Of a stretch of 64,000 nt of DNA, positions 35,137 to 44,000 are shown in pieces (positions within the stretch are counted from its first letter, which is position 1; every line of letters begins with the position of its first letter). Below the pieces are notes generated by a model that searched no databases, had not been told where the DNA came from, and worked only from the letters and a program-made list of their open reading frames with translations. Both the position numbers and the translations under genes were made by a program. Source of the DNA: Methylobacterium sp. R2-1 (GTDB taxonomy: Bacteria > Pseudomonadota > Alphaproteobacteria > Rhizobiales > Beijerinckiaceae); NCBI RefSeq assembly GCF_014191355.1, contig NZ_JACHWM010000007.1, positions 124,001 through 188,000 on the forward strand, in the 5' to 3' direction.

Positions 35137-36540
35137 ATGCTCGACTTCAGGACTTTCCGGCCTTGGAACGACGGGCGCCGCCTCGGCTCGGGGCTTGCGG
35201 CGACGCTCAAGACGACACTGAAGAAGGCACTCGGCACGGTGCTCGGAGCGGCGCTCGTGCTCGGTCTCGCCGGCTCTCCCCTGGCCGCCGAGGTTCAGGC
35301 GCCGGCACCGCTGCCGGAGCCTCCGGCCGAGGCCGCGCTGCTCCTGTCGAGCGGCGACAAGGTGACGATGGTCGTCTTCGGCCAGACGGACCTCACCGGC
35401 GAGTACGTGGTCGATGCGGTGGGCGACCTGAACCTGCCGATGGTCGGCCGCGTCCGGGTCGCGGGCCTGAGCCCGGAGCAGGCGGAGACGCTGGTGCGCA
35501 CCCGGCTCAACGACGGCTATCTGCGTTCGGCCACCGTCAGCTTGCGGCTGTCCGAGATGAAGCCGGTCTACGTGCTGGGCGAGGTGCGCTCGCCCGGCAG
35601 CTACACCTACCGCTACGGCCTCACCGTGCTCGGCGCGGTGGCGCTCGCCGGCGGCGGACGGGTCGGCGATCGCTCGATCACCGAACTCAAGGGCGAGGTG
35701 CTGACGGCGCGCGAGCGCCTGCGCGGGCTCGAAATCGCCCGGCTCGCTCAGCGCGCCCGACAGCTCCGGCTGGAGGCGCAGCGGGACGGCCGGACGAGCT
35801 TCGTCTCCGACGAGCTGATCGGTCCCGAGGCCACCGCGCTCCTGCGCGGCGAGCAGGAGATCTTTTCGCTCCAGCGCGAGAGCGAGCGCAGCGAGGTCGG
35901 CCTGCTGCGCCAGCAGGTCGAGCGGCTCGAGACCGAGCGGACGGCGCTGACCCAGCAGCGCGCCCTGATCGACGAGCAGGTCAAGCTGACCGAGGCCCAG
36001 GTCCGCAACTACGCGCGGCTGACCGATAACGGCCACGGCCTTCAGACGATCATGGTCGACCGGCAGCGCGAGAATGCCCGGGTTCGGGCGGAGCTCGCCC
36101 GGATCGACGCGGACCTCGCTCGCAACGGCACCGCCACCGGCGAACTCACCCTGCGCCAGCGCGACACCGAGAACGGCCACCGGCGCCGGGTCGTGGCCGA
36201 CCTTCAGGCCACCCGCCAGCAACTCCTGGAGACCGAGGCGAGCCTGCCCATCGCCCGCGACCTCTTGGAGAGTCGCGCGCGTCGGCTCGCCGCTTCCGAT
36301 GGCGGCACCGAGGCCACCGGCTGGACCATCGAGGTCACCCGGACCCTGCGCGATCGGGCGGTGACCTTCAAGGCGGCTCTGACCTCCGTGCTGCTGCCGG
36401 GCGACGTCGTTCAGGTCTCGCCCGCCCGGCCCGGCACCGGAGAGGCGCCGCCCCCGGCTCCCGCCCGTAACGGAGCGGCCGCTCCCGGGCCCGTCTCGCA
36501 GGCTGCGCCGGCCCTGCGCAGCTCCATCGAAACCCCCTGA
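35137..36540 (+). CDS. polysaccharide export protein (ExoF/Wza-like) with coiled coil
   Basis: 467 residues. A signal peptide covers residues 25-51 (LKKALGTVLGAALVLGLAGSPLAAE) and has no lipobox Cys, so it is of the ExoF rather than lipoprotein Wza type. Residues 65-145 form the polysaccharide-export domain (LLSSGDKVTMVVFGQTDLTGEYVVDAVGDLN), then an SLBB-like segment (VYVLGEVRSPGSYTYRYGLTVLGAVALAGG). Residues about 185-390 are coiled coil, and the C-terminus returns to LTSVLLPGDVVQV before a Pro/Ala tail. It is likely the outer-envelope exit partner for the Wzc-like protein at 27872. Followed 37 bp later by manC in the same direction. Confidence 0.88.
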   Translation: MLDFRTFRPWNDGRRLGSGLAATLKTTLKKALGTVLGAALVLGLAGSPLAAEVQAPAPLPEPPAEAALLLSSGDKVTMVVFGQTDLTGEYVVDAVGDLNLPMVGRVRVAGLSPEQAETLVRTRLNDGYLRSATVSLRLSEMKPVYVLGEVRSPGSYTYRYGLTVLGAVALAGGGRVGDRSITELKGEVLTARERLRGLEIARLAQRARQLRLEAQRDGRTSFVSDELIGPEATALLRGEQEIFSLQRESERSEVGLLRQQVERLETERTALTQQRALIDEQVKLTEAQVRNYARLTDNGHGLQTIMVDRQRENARVRAELARIDADLARNGTATGELTLRQRDTENGHRRRVVADLQATRQQLLETEASLPIARDLLESRARRLAASDGGTEATGWTIEVTRTLRDRAVTFKAALTSVLLPGDVVQVSPARPGTGEAPPPAPARNGAAAPGPVSQAAPALRSSIETP

Positions 36541-36577
36541 CCCCTCCTCGATTCCCAGCACAAAAGGACGCCCGTCG

Positions 36578-37987
36578 ATGCCTGCACGGATCCAGCCCGT
36601 CATCCTCTGCGGCGGCTCGGGAACGCGGCTCTGGCCCACCTCCCGCACCTCGCTGCCGAAGCAGTTCGTGCCCCTGCTCGGTCCCCACTCGACCTTCCAG
36701 CAGACCCTGCTGCGGCTCCAGGGTCCGCTCTTCGCCCGGCCGATCGTCGTCGCGAACCGGGACCATCGCTGCCTCGTCGAGAAGCAGGCAGCGGCCATCG
36801 ATGCCGCCGTCACCCTCCTGCTGGAGCCTGAGCGGCGCGATTCCGGCCCCGCGATCCTGGCCGCCTGCACCCTGGTGGCGCGGCAGGATCCGGAGGCGGT
36901 GGTTCTCGTGCTCCCCTCCGACCATATCGTCACCGAGCCGCGGGCCTTCCGCCGGGCCGTCGCCTCCGCCCTGCCGGCGGCGCGAGCCGGACGCCTCGTC
37001 ACCTTCGGCATCGAGGCGGACCATGCCAGCACCGAATACGGCTGGATCCGGCCCGGCATCCGCGTCGAGGCGCGCTGCCACGCGGTGGACACCTTCGCCG
37101 AGAAGCCGGATGCGGCGCGGGCCGCCACCTACCTCACCGACCGCTGGCTCTGGAATTCCGGCAACTTCCTGATGCGGGCGGACACCCTGTGCGGCGAGTA
37201 CGCCGCCTTCGATCCCGACACGGCAGCGGCTGCCGTCCTGGCGGTCGAGGCGGCCGCCGACGAGGGTGGGGTGCTTGCCCTCGACGCCGAGGGGTTTGCC
37301 GGCACCCACAAGACATCCCTCGACTTCGCGGTGATGGAGAAGACGAGCCGCGCCGCGGTCGCGCGGATGCGCTGCGGCTGGTCGGATGTCGGCAACTGGA
37401 ACGCGCTCTGGGCGATCAGCGAGCGGGACGACCTCGGCAATGTCAGCCGCGGTGCGGCCGAGCTGTTCGACAGCGAGGGCTGCTTCGTCTCCTCGGACGG
37501 AATGGTGACTTCGCTCGTCGGGGTACGGGACCTCGTGGTCGTGGCCGAGAAGGACGCGATCCTGGTGGCCGATCGCAGCCGCTGCGGCGACGTGCGCAAG
37601 ATGGTCGAGATCCTGCGCAGCAAGGGCCGGCCCCAGGCCGAGTGGCACGCCTCCTCGCACCGTCCCTGGGGCAGCTACCGGGTGCTGGAGGCCTCCGACG
37701 GTTTCCAGGTGAAGCGGATCACGGTGGCGCCGGGTGGGCGGCTGTCCCTGCAGAAGCACCGCCACCGGGCCGAGCACTGGGTCGTGGTGCGCGGCTGCGC
37801 CCGGGTCACCGTGGACGACACCGTCGCCGATTACCGCGAGAGCGAGCACATCTTCATCCCGCTCGGCGCCATCCACCGCCTCGAAAATCCCGGCAACGAC
37901 GATGTCGAGTTGATCGAGGTGCAACTCGGCAGCTACCTCGGCGAGGACGACATCGTCCGCCTCGAGGATGCCTACCACCGCGCCTGA
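36578..37987 (+). CDS. manC: mannose-1-phosphate guanylyltransferase / mannose-6-phosphate isomerase
   Basis: Bifunctional enzyme of 469 residues giving GDP-mannose. The N-terminal nucleotidyltransferase has VILCGGSGTRLWPTSR followed by LPKQFVPLLG (pyrophosphorylase motif), VLPSDHIV and FAEKPDAARA. The C-terminal cupin isomerase domain has GGRLSLQKHRHRAEHWVVVRG and IPLGAIHRLENPG with metal-binding His/Glu. AAGGA sits 9 nt before the ATG. With the phosphomannomutase at 22178 and the GDP-mannose epimerase at 31749 it completes a route from fructose-6-P or mannose-6-P to GDP-L-galactose. Confidence 0.93.
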   Translation: MPARIQPVILCGGSGTRLWPTSRTSLPKQFVPLLGPHSTFQQTLLRLQGPLFARPIVVANRDHRCLVEKQAAAIDAAVTLLLEPERRDSGPAILAACTLVARQDPEAVVLVLPSDHIVTEPRAFRRAVASALPAARAGRLVTFGIEADHASTEYGWIRPGIRVEARCHAVDTFAEKPDAARAATYLTDRWLWNSGNFLMRADTLCGEYAAFDPDTAAAAVLAVEAAADEGGVLALDAEGFAGTHKTSLDFAVMEKTSRAAVARMRCGWSDVGNWNALWAISERDDLGNVSRGAAELFDSEGCFVSSDGMVTSLVGVRDLVVVAEKDAILVADRSRCGDVRKMVEILRSKGRPQAEWHASSHRPWGSYRVLEASDGFQVKRITVAPGGRLSLQKHRHRAEHWVVVRGCARVTVDDTVADYRESEHIFIPLGAIHRLENPGNDDVELIEVQLGSYLGEDDIVRLEDAYHRA

Positions 37988-37998
37988 CGCCGGTCGCC

Positions 37999-38424
37999 AT
38001 GTCAGGCGCCATGACGGGCTCCGAGGAGCGGACGACGGAGACCGGCCCGGACGCCACGGTGTCCGAGCCGGTGGAGCGCGGCACCCTGACCCGGCACTGG
38101 GACAGCCTGGACGGGGAGGCCGCCGCCCTGCTCGGCGCGGTCGAGCGCAGCCTCGACGAGGCGCCTGACGCAGGCCTCCTGCGCCCGACGCCTCTCTGCG
38201 GGGAGGGTCCGCGGCCCCGGCTCGGGGGTCCGAGCCTCGCCCTGGCCCCTCTCGCTTCCGCCGCGCCTCAGCGGCCGAAGCGTTGGATCACCGCCGTGCT
38301 CGTTGCGGCGGCGCTGACACTGCCCTTCGCCACGCCCGCGGGCGGCCCCGGCCCGCGGGCCCCGACGGCGGCCATGCCCCCCGATCCGGCGGAACTGCGC
38401 CTGAGCGAGGCCCCCGAACGATGA
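37999..38424 (+). CDS. hypothetical protein with one membrane helix
   Basis: 141 residues beginning MSGAMTGSEERTTETG, 11 bp after manC and probably co-transcribed. The N-terminal two thirds are acidic and soluble (HWDSLDGEAAALLGAVERSLDEAP). One helix lies at about residues 95-112 (ITAVLVAAALTLPFATP), and a Pro/Ala tail follows. It converges with mxaB, 33 bp between stop codons. No family recognised; a second ATG at 38011 is possible. Confidence 0.6.
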   Translation: MSGAMTGSEERTTETGPDATVSEPVERGTLTRHWDSLDGEAAALLGAVERSLDEAPDAGLLRPTPLCGEGPRPRLGGPSLALAPLASAAPQRPKRWITAVLVAAALTLPFATPAGGPGPRAPTAAMPPDPAELRLSEAPER

Positions 38425-38457
38425 TGGGACGAGCGATGGCCCGCACCGGGCCGCCGC

Positions 38458-39138
38458 TTACAGCAGCGCGTTGCGCCGGTTGACCGCGATCTGGACCAGC
38501 CCGGCGCGGGACTCGACGCCGAGCTTCTTGCGCATGCTGGAACTGGCATTGATGATCGTGCGGTAGCTCACCGCCATGGCGCTGGCGATGGCGTCGTAGG
38601 ATTTGCCCTGGCTCAGCAGCGACAGGATCTGCAATTCGCGGGCGCTCAAGGTGGCGAGCGGCGCCGGGCGGGCGCTGCGGTTCAGCATCGCCACATCGGT
38701 GGCGAGCGCGTGCGGCAGGTAGCCCCGCCCGGCATGGACGGCGTCCAGCGCCTCCAGGAAGGCGTCCGATCCGGCATCCTTGAGCACGAAGCCGAGCGCG
38801 CCGCTCTCCAGCGCCCGGGAGACGAGCACCGGGTCGGCATGCATGCTGAAGACGAGGATGCGCGCGGTCGGGTCCAGCGCCCGGATCCGGCGGATCAGCG
38901 ACAGGCCGGACAGGCCGTCGGCGCGAAAGCTCAGGTCGGCCACGACGAGGGCGGGCCGGTGCCGGTGGAACAGGCGGTAGCCCGAGACGATGTCGGCGGC
39001 CTCGTAGACCCGGCCCACCCCCGCCGCCTCGGCCAGCCGGCGCACGCCCTGAATCACGATGGGGTGGTCGTCGATGACGAGGAGCGTCTCGGGCCGCAAC
39101 GGCGCGGCATTTCGGGCGGAGGGGCGGCCGTCGCTCAC
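38458..39138 (-). CDS. mxaB: response regulator MxaB (LuxR-type output)
   Basis: Response regulator needed for methanol dehydrogenase expression in M. extorquens (known for the gene of this name and place). 226 residues from a GTG at 39138 that overlaps the mxaH stop (GTGA). The receiver has LLVIDDHPIVIQG, phospho-acceptor Asp68 in VVADLSF, FSMHADP and LKDAG. The output region starts LSARELQILSLLSQGKSYDAIASAMAVS as in LuxR/NarL proteins, but the recognition helix reads YRTIINASSSMRKKLG, where most relatives have a TVKxHxxxIxxKL pattern; the usual His is missing. It is the last gene of the operon it is believed to control. Confidence 0.88.
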   Translation of the reverse strand: MSDGRPSARNAAPLRPETLLVIDDHPIVIQGVRRLAEAAGVGRVYEAADIVSGYRLFHRHRPALVVADLSFRADGLSGLSLIRRIRALDPTARILVFSMHADPVLVSRALESGALGFVLKDAGSDAFLEALDAVHAGRGYLPHALATDVAMLNRSARPAPLATLSARELQILSLLSQGKSYDAIASAMAVSYRTIINASSSMRKKLGVESRAGLVQIAVNRRNALL

Positions 39139-39785
39139 GGCTGCCCTCCCGGCTGTCCTCCCGGCTGTCCTGCCGGCGGCCGGGCCGGGTCGGGGGGTAT
39201 CTCCGGTGCGGCGGCCTCCGGCCGCTCCCGGGCTGCGAGGCGGGCGAGCGCGGCGGCGTGGTCGGCGCCCTGGGCGCGGGTGTTGTAGTAGTGCTGGCAC
39301 ATCTCGCCGTAGAGGCTCTTGCGTCGGCCGCGCACCGACGCGATCGCGCCGAGGCCGTCGATCAGGCCGCGATAGGATTCCGGCTTGCCGATCTCGGACA
39401 GCATCTGTCCGAGCTGCACCGTGCGGTTGGCGATCATGCGCTTGTCTTCCACGAAGGCACTGCGTGCCCGATCGAGGGATTCGCGCAGTTCCCTGACCTC
39501 GGCGGCGTCGCCGGGCAAGGGGTGTCCCGCCTCGCGGCCCGCGAGCCAGCGCGCGGGGTCGGTTCCGTCGGTCGGCGAGAGCCAGCCGGGCAGGTGATCC
39601 TCCGCGGTCGAGGCGACGATGGCCCCGTCGTCGCCCCGATCGGGCGCCGCGCTCGACGTCTCACCGGAGGTTTCGCCGGACGTCTCGCCCCCTCGGTCGC
39701 AGGCGGAGAGCATCAGCAGGGCGGCGAGCCCGGCCAAGGGACCAGTCAAGAGACCGGCCAAGGGACCGGCGGCGAGCGATCTCAT
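39135..39785 (-). CDS. mxaH: MxaH lipoprotein
   Basis: 216 residues. N-terminal lipoprotein signal with the lipobox LSAC at about residues 26-29 (AALLMLSACDRGG), preceded by the near-repeat LAGPLAGLLTGPLAGLA. The mature part starts with a GETSGETSGETSS repeat, then a helical domain (LRESLDRARSAFVEDKRM, QLGQMLSEIGKPESYRGL) and a Pro/Gly-rich C-terminus with PGGQPGGQP. Assigned by position between mxaE and mxaB; the role in methanol oxidation is unknown. Overlaps both neighbours by 4 bp. The short repeats at both ends make the annealed DNA prone to slippage. Confidence 0.85.
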   Translation of the reverse strand: MRSLAAGPLAGLLTGPLAGLAALLMLSACDRGGETSGETSGETSSAAPDRGDDGAIVASTAEDHLPGWLSPTDGTDPARWLAGREAGHPLPGDAAEVRELRESLDRARSAFVEDKRMIANRTVQLGQMLSEIGKPESYRGLIDGLGAIASVRGRRKSLYGEMCQHYYNTRAQGADHAAALARLAARERPEAAAPEIPPDPARPPAGQPGGQPGGQP

Positions 39786-40726
39786 CGCAGGATTTCCTTT
39801 GCGGCAGCGGCGACGGCGAGGCTGCGCGGGCCCTCGGCGACCGGCAACCGGGCGACCTCCTTCAGCGTGGCGAGGTCGAGAACGGAGACGCTGTCGGAGA
39901 ACCAGTTCGCGACATAGGCCCGGCCGTCCTCGATCACGATGCCTTCGGGATAGCGGCCGACGCCCACTGTCGCGGCGATCGCAAGTGTGCCCGCATCGAG
40001 CACGGTGACCGTGCCGGCCTGCTGGTTGGTGACGAGCACCCGTGCCCCGTCCGGGCTCACACTGACGCCGTAGGGCATGGGGCCGACCGGCACGGTGGTG
40101 AGCGGCTTCAGCGCCTGCGTGTCGATCACGGTGAGATCGTTGCTGCGCACGTTTCCGACATAGAGGCGGCGCTCGTCCGGACTCAGCGCCAGGGCGAAGG
40201 GCGCGGTGCCAACCGAAATCGTCGCGAGCCGCGTCATCCGCTCAGTCTCGAACACGCTGATCTGATGGCTCTCCCGATCGGCGACGTAGAGCCGGCCGGC
40301 GCGGTCCAGGGTGATGTGCGCCGGGTCGCGGCCGGTCTCCGCGGAGGCCTCGACCGTGCCGTCCGCGGCCGAGAGGCGGTCGACGCGGTGGCCCGACCAG
40401 TCGGCGACGAACAGGGTCCGGCCGTCCGCCGAAGCCGCGAGGCCGAAAGCCTGGCCCCTGTAGGGGAGGCGGCGCAGCACCACGCCGGTGGCGGCGTCCG
40501 TCACGGTGATCGCGTGCCCGTCCGGATGGCTGAGGAACACCGATCCGCCGCCCGCCGCCACCGTCGCGGGTGCCTCCGCCACGGTCGCATGGCCCACGAC
40601 CGCTCCCGCCTCGACGCGCGTGACTTGCGCCCCCTGCTGGCTCGCGACGTAGACCGTCGCGGCCCGCACCGGCAGGCCGGCGAGAGCGGGGGCAAGGAAC
40701 AGTGCGACGAGGGCGGGGCGGATCAT
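39782..40726 (-). CDS. mxaE: MxaE, periplasmic YVTN-type beta-propeller
   Basis: 314 residues with a signal peptide (MIRPALVALFLAPALAGLPVRA), then seven or so propeller blades of the YVTN type: ATVYVASQQGAQVTRV, DGRTLFVADWSGHRVDRL, AGRLYVADRESHQISVF, ERRLYVGNVRSNDLTVI, GARVLVTNQQAGTVTVL and GRAYVANWFSDSVSVL. Named by its place in the mxa order. MxaE is not required in every methylotroph, and its function has not been settled. Separated from mxaD by 24 bp and overlapping mxaH by 4 bp. Confidence 0.87.
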   Translation of the reverse strand: MIRPALVALFLAPALAGLPVRAATVYVASQQGAQVTRVEAGAVVGHATVAEAPATVAAGGGSVFLSHPDGHAITVTDAATGVVLRRLPYRGQAFGLAASADGRTLFVADWSGHRVDRLSAADGTVEASAETGRDPAHITLDRAGRLYVADRESHQISVFETERMTRLATISVGTAPFALALSPDERRLYVGNVRSNDLTVIDTQALKPLTTVPVGPMPYGVSVSPDGARVLVTNQQAGTVTVLDAGTLAIAATVGVGRYPEGIVIEDGRAYVANWFSDSVSVLDLATLKEVARLPVAEGPRSLAVAAAAKEILR

Positions 40727-40750
40727 GTCGCGTGCCTCATATGCACCGGC

Positions 40751-41281
40751 TCATTTGCTCTTGCCGCCCTCCACGGCCGCCTTCAGGCCCTTCAGCCCTT
40801 CCGAGAAATACGCGTTCATCGCCGCCTTGCCGGCTTCGTCGCTGAGGTTCTCCGGCGGCTCGTTGCCGGTATCGCCGCGATAGAAGCGGCCCATCCACTC
40901 GACCTTGGAGCCGTCGCCCTCCGGGCTCACGGTGAAGGTCGCCGAGTAGGACGAGACCGGCAGCGCCGTCAGGTTCGGCTCGCCCATCCGGTAGGAATAG
41001 GTGCGACCCTCCGGCTTGTACTCGTCGAGGCTCTCTTCGAGTTTTCCGCCGTTCTTGAAGGTCAGCGTGCGGGTGCCGCCATCCTTCGAGCCGCTGCCCT
41101 CGGCCTTCCCGATCGCCGGGTGCCACTTTCCGATGCCGGCGAAGTCGCCCGCCGCCTTCCACACCGCGTCCGGGCTCGCCTTGATGGTGATCGACTGGGA
41201 GACCTTTTGCGGGGTCGGGCCGTGGGCGAGGGCAGCGGTCGCGGCGAGCGCGAGCGGAAGAACGAGAAGGGACAGACGCAT
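40751..41281 (-). CDS. mxaD: MxaD, periplasmic SRPBCC-fold protein
   Basis: 176 residues with a signal peptide (LVLPLALAATAALA ending before HGPTPQ) and a START/SRPBCC-like fold: QKVSQSITIKASPDAVWKAAGDFAGIGKWHP, TRTLTFKNGGKLEE and YSYRMGEPNLTALPVSSYSATFTVSP. In M. extorquens MxaD is reported to aid the interaction between methanol dehydrogenase and cytochrome cL. Its ATG overlaps the mxaL stop by 1 nt (TAATG). Confidence 0.92.
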   Translation of the reverse strand: MRLSLLVLPLALAATAALAHGPTPQKVSQSITIKASPDAVWKAAGDFAGIGKWHPAIGKAEGSGSKDGGTRTLTFKNGGKLEESLDEYKPEGRTYSYRMGEPNLTALPVSSYSATFTVSPEGDGSKVEWMGRFYRGDTGNEPPENLSDEAGKAAMNAYFSEGLKGLKAAVEGGKSK

Positions 41282-42291
41282 TATGACATCCTGCTGGGGG
41301 TGAAGAGTGTGAAGCGGGCGCGCAGCGCACCCGCGAGGAAGACGGCGAGCACCAGGGCGAGCGCCGCCGCGCCAAGGAAGGGGCGAGGGTCGAGCCGGCC
41401 GGGCACCGGTCGCGGTGTGGCGGCCGCGAGCAGGGGCGCGCGCAGATCCGGCCCGTCGAGATGGGCGTAGGCGAGGCCGGTCTGGGCGGCCAACGCCTTC
41501 AGATGCGGCTCGCGCACGGAGGAGAGATGCTCCTCGCCGCGCGCCGCGGCCCCGCCGAAGGGGGCGTTGCGCGGGTTGTAGCCCTCGCGCGATTCCGCGT
41601 CGGCCGGCGGCGGGCCGAAGCGGTTCTCCTGCTGCACGTCGGTCTCGGCGTAGAAGCCGGTCTCGCGTCCGCGATCGTTGAATTTCGGGATTGGCGAGAG
41701 GCTATAACCGCCCGCCCCGACGATCAGGCCGCGCACCGCGCCCGCCCTGCCCTCGAAGGGCGGGATTCCGTTCGCGGGGAGCGGCGGGGTCTCCTGCCCG
41801 TCGGTGATGAACAGGAGGTCTGTGTCGAGTTCACCCGCCATCGCGACGGCCCGGTGCAAACCCGAAGAGATGCGGCTGTCGCCCTCCCAGGCCATGCGCC
41901 AATCGAGCGCGGCGATCGCCCCGTCGAGGGGCGCGAAATCGGCGCAGACTTCGACTGGTGCGAACAGCAGGAAGGGGCGCCGTTCTGTGAACAGGGCCAG
42001 CGCGAGGCGCGAGCCGCAGGGAAGCTCCGGCAGCAGGTGGCGCAAGGCGGCCTTGACGGTGTCGAGCCGGCTCGCCGGGCGCCCGCCGCTTGCATAGTCG
42101 CGCACGTTCATGCTGCCGGTGATGTCGACCACCGCCAGCACCGAGACGCCCGAGCGGGTGAGCGGCAGCGGAGGCACGACGATCGCGAGCGCTGCGAGCA
42201 GAAGCGCGGCGGCGAGCGCCTGGAAACGGCGATCGCGCAGGTTTTTTGCAAAGGGGAGTTCGGCCCAGACGCTCATGGCCCGCACACTCAT
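41281..42291 (-). CDS. mxaL: MxaL, VWA-domain membrane protein
   Basis: 336 residues, part of the maturation system that inserts calcium into methanol dehydrogenase. A helix at about residues 22-46 (FQALAAALLLAALAIVVPPLPL) is followed by a von Willebrand A domain with a MIDAS motif in VVDITGSMNVRDYAS, LALALFTERR and TDLLFITDGQETPP, then a C-terminal helix (GAAALALVLAVFLAGAL). It overlaps mxaK by 4 bp. Its partner VWA protein is MxaC; both probably expose the metal-binding domain to the periplasm. Confidence 0.92.
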   Translation of the reverse strand: MSVRAMSVWAELPFAKNLRDRRFQALAAALLLAALAIVVPPLPLTRSGVSVLAVVDITGSMNVRDYASGGRPASRLDTVKAALRHLLPELPCGSRLALALFTERRPFLLFAPVEVCADFAPLDGAIAALDWRMAWEGDSRISSGLHRAVAMAGELDTDLLFITDGQETPPLPANGIPPFEGRAGAVRGLIVGAGGYSLSPIPKFNDRGRETGFYAETDVQQENRFGPPPADAESREGYNPRNAPFGGAAARGEEHLSSVREPHLKALAAQTGLAYAHLDGPDLRAPLLAAATPRPVPGRLDPRPFLGAAALALVLAVFLAGALRARFTLFTPSRMS

Positions 42292-42917
42292 GGCCCGCCC
42301 CGCGGCTGGCCGGGGATGTCGGTCCAGATCTGCTTGGGCTCGGCCTTCAGCTCGTCGCCGAACTTGCGGTCGAATTCCGGGAAGTCGCGGATCAGGCGCG
42401 AGGCGACATCGAAGTTGAACTTCGCGTCCCAGAAGTCGGGCCGAGCCTGGAGCGCCCGGCGATACTCCTGGCGCGCGAGCGTGACCTGCGGGCCCGCCTT
42501 GTCGAGTTCGCTGCGCTCGATCAGCCGGAAGGCTTCGCGGATGCGGGCATTGGCGACGACGTAGCGGGCGCGGGCCGAGGCATCGGCGGATCGCCGATGG
42601 TCAAGAGTCTCCAGCAGCGGCTCGGCCTCGCCCAGGCGGTCGCGGTAGGCCAGGAACTTGGTGCGCGCGACGAGGAGCGCGTCGGGGGCATCGGGCGGGA
42701 CGGCGATGTCGCGCCCCGCTTCCAACTCGGCGATGGTCGCGTTGGTGCGCGCGTCCCGCCAAGCCGAGAGCGCAAGGGCGGCGGCGGCTCCCAGCAACAG
42801 GATCGGCAGCAGCACCAGCCCGTAGGGGCGAACGGTGCGCCAGACCTGCGCGGCGCCCGCGCCGATCCGGGTGCGCAGCGACGGGGCGGGCGCGTGGGAG
42901 AGGGCGGAGGGCATCAT
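42288..42917 (-). CDS. mxaK: MxaK, single-helix membrane protein
   Basis: 209 residues with one membrane helix near 30-52 (LVLLPILLLGAAAALALSAW) and a periplasmic helical part (DARTNATIAELEAGRDI, TLARQEYRRALQARPDFWDAKFNFDVASRLI). Placed between the two VWA genes mxaC and mxaL, overlapping both by 4 bp. It belongs to the MxaACKL group needed for active calcium-loaded methanol dehydrogenase. No catalytic motif. Confidence 0.9.
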   Translation of the reverse strand: MMPSALSHAPAPSLRTRIGAGAAQVWRTVRPYGLVLLPILLLGAAAALALSAWRDARTNATIAELEAGRDIAVPPDAPDALLVARTKFLAYRDRLGEAEPLLETLDHRRSADASARARYVVANARIREAFRLIERSELDKAGPQVTLARQEYRRALQARPDFWDAKFNFDVASRLIRDFPEFDRKFGDELKAEPKQIWTDIPGQPRGGP

Positions 42918-43996
42918 GCGGCGGCCCTTTTCGACACGGCGGCCGCCTGACCGTTGGCAGGGGCCGGATCAGCGGGGCGCTTTGACGACGCCCGCGCGGA
43001 TGTGCGGACAAAATCGGTCTCCGCCAGCTTGGCGAGCACGAGGAGGAGAAGGCCGAGGGCGGCGAGGGCGTAGGCCCAGCCGGTGAGGTCGCGGCGCGGG
43101 CGCTCCTCGGTATAGGGAATCGGATCGCGCTCCAGCGCCTCGATCTGGCGCACGGCATTCGCCACCGCGTCGGCGCCCTCGGCCTCGAAGGCGCGGTAGG
43201 GCACGCCGAGGCTCCTGAAGAACAGGTCGAGATGACGCTCGGGGGCCGCTTGCGGCGTGTCCTCGCCCGCGGGCTTGTCGGTGATCGAGGGCGAGCCCTT
43301 GGTGCGCAGGAACAGCCAGTAGAGGTTCGGCTGCACCTTCGTGAACTCGGCGCGCAACTGCGCCTGGATGCGCGGGTCGATCACCGCCGCCCCGTCCGAG
43401 ACCAGCAGCAGGGCGCGCGACACCCCCGGTGTGCCCGCCCCGAATTGCGACAGCGCCATCCCGAGGCCGCGGGCGACGTTGGTGTAGTCGAGGCCGGGCC
43501 GGTCGATGGCGGCGACCGCCGCGCGCACGGCATCGTGCCGGTCGGTCATCGGCACGACCAGCATCGGCGCGGTGGAGAAGGCGGTCACCGCGAACTGGTC
43601 GTGGGCGCGCTCGCCGACGAAGTCGCGCAGGATGCGCCGGGAGGCCGCGGCCTTCGATTCCTCCGCCCCCGAGGGCTGCCGGCCGGCAAAGGTCTCGTTC
43701 ATGCTGCCGGAGCGGTCGATCAGCATCGAGATCTGGGCACCGATGCCGGTGCGGGTCACGCGTTCGCCCGCGCGGTACGGGCCGGCCAGTGCTAGGACGA
43801 GGCCGCCGATCGCCAGCATGCCGGCGGCGGTCAGGGCGATCCGCAGGCCGGAGGAGAGGGGATCCTCGGGGGCCGCCGCGACTGAGGACACCGCGCTGCG
43901 CCGGGTGACGGACAGGAGCAGCGGCAGGAGCGCCAGCGGCAGGAGCCACAGAAGCCAGGGCGTGGCCAGGCCGAGGGGGGGGAGGAGAGCCGCCAC
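42914..43996 (-). CDS. mxaC: MxaC, VWA-domain membrane protein
   Basis: 360 residues. The N-terminal helix (ATPWLLWLLPLALLPLLLS) and a second (LTAAGMLAIGGLVLALAGPY) are followed by a VWA domain with MIDAS sequence LIDRSGSMNETFAG, FAVTAFSTAPM and LLLVSDGAAVID, then a C-terminal helix (WAYALAALGLLLLVLAKLA). Known to be needed for calcium insertion into methanol dehydrogenase. Starts 4 bp after mxaA and overlaps mxaK by 4 bp. Confidence 0.92.
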   Translation of the reverse strand: MAALLPPLGLATPWLLWLLPLALLPLLLSVTRRSAVSSVAAAPEDPLSSGLRIALTAAGMLAIGGLVLALAGPYRAGERVTRTGIGAQISMLIDRSGSMNETFAGRQPSGAEESKAAASRRILRDFVGERAHDQFAVTAFSTAPMLVVPMTDRHDAVRAAVAAIDRPGLDYTNVARGLGMALSQFGAGTPGVSRALLLVSDGAAVIDPRIQAQLRAEFTKVQPNLYWLFLRTKGSPSITDKPAGEDTPQAAPERHLDLFFRSLGVPYRAFEAEGADAVANAVRQIEALERDPIPYTEERPRRDLTGWAYALAALGLLLLVLAKLAETDFVRTSARASSKRPADPAPANGQAAAVSKRAAA

Positions 43997-44000
43997 CGGG

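Noticed and set aside
34825-37128. 767-codon minus-strand open frame over the exporter and ManC genes
   Set aside because: Antisense of two well-supported plus-strand genes; no recognisable domain.
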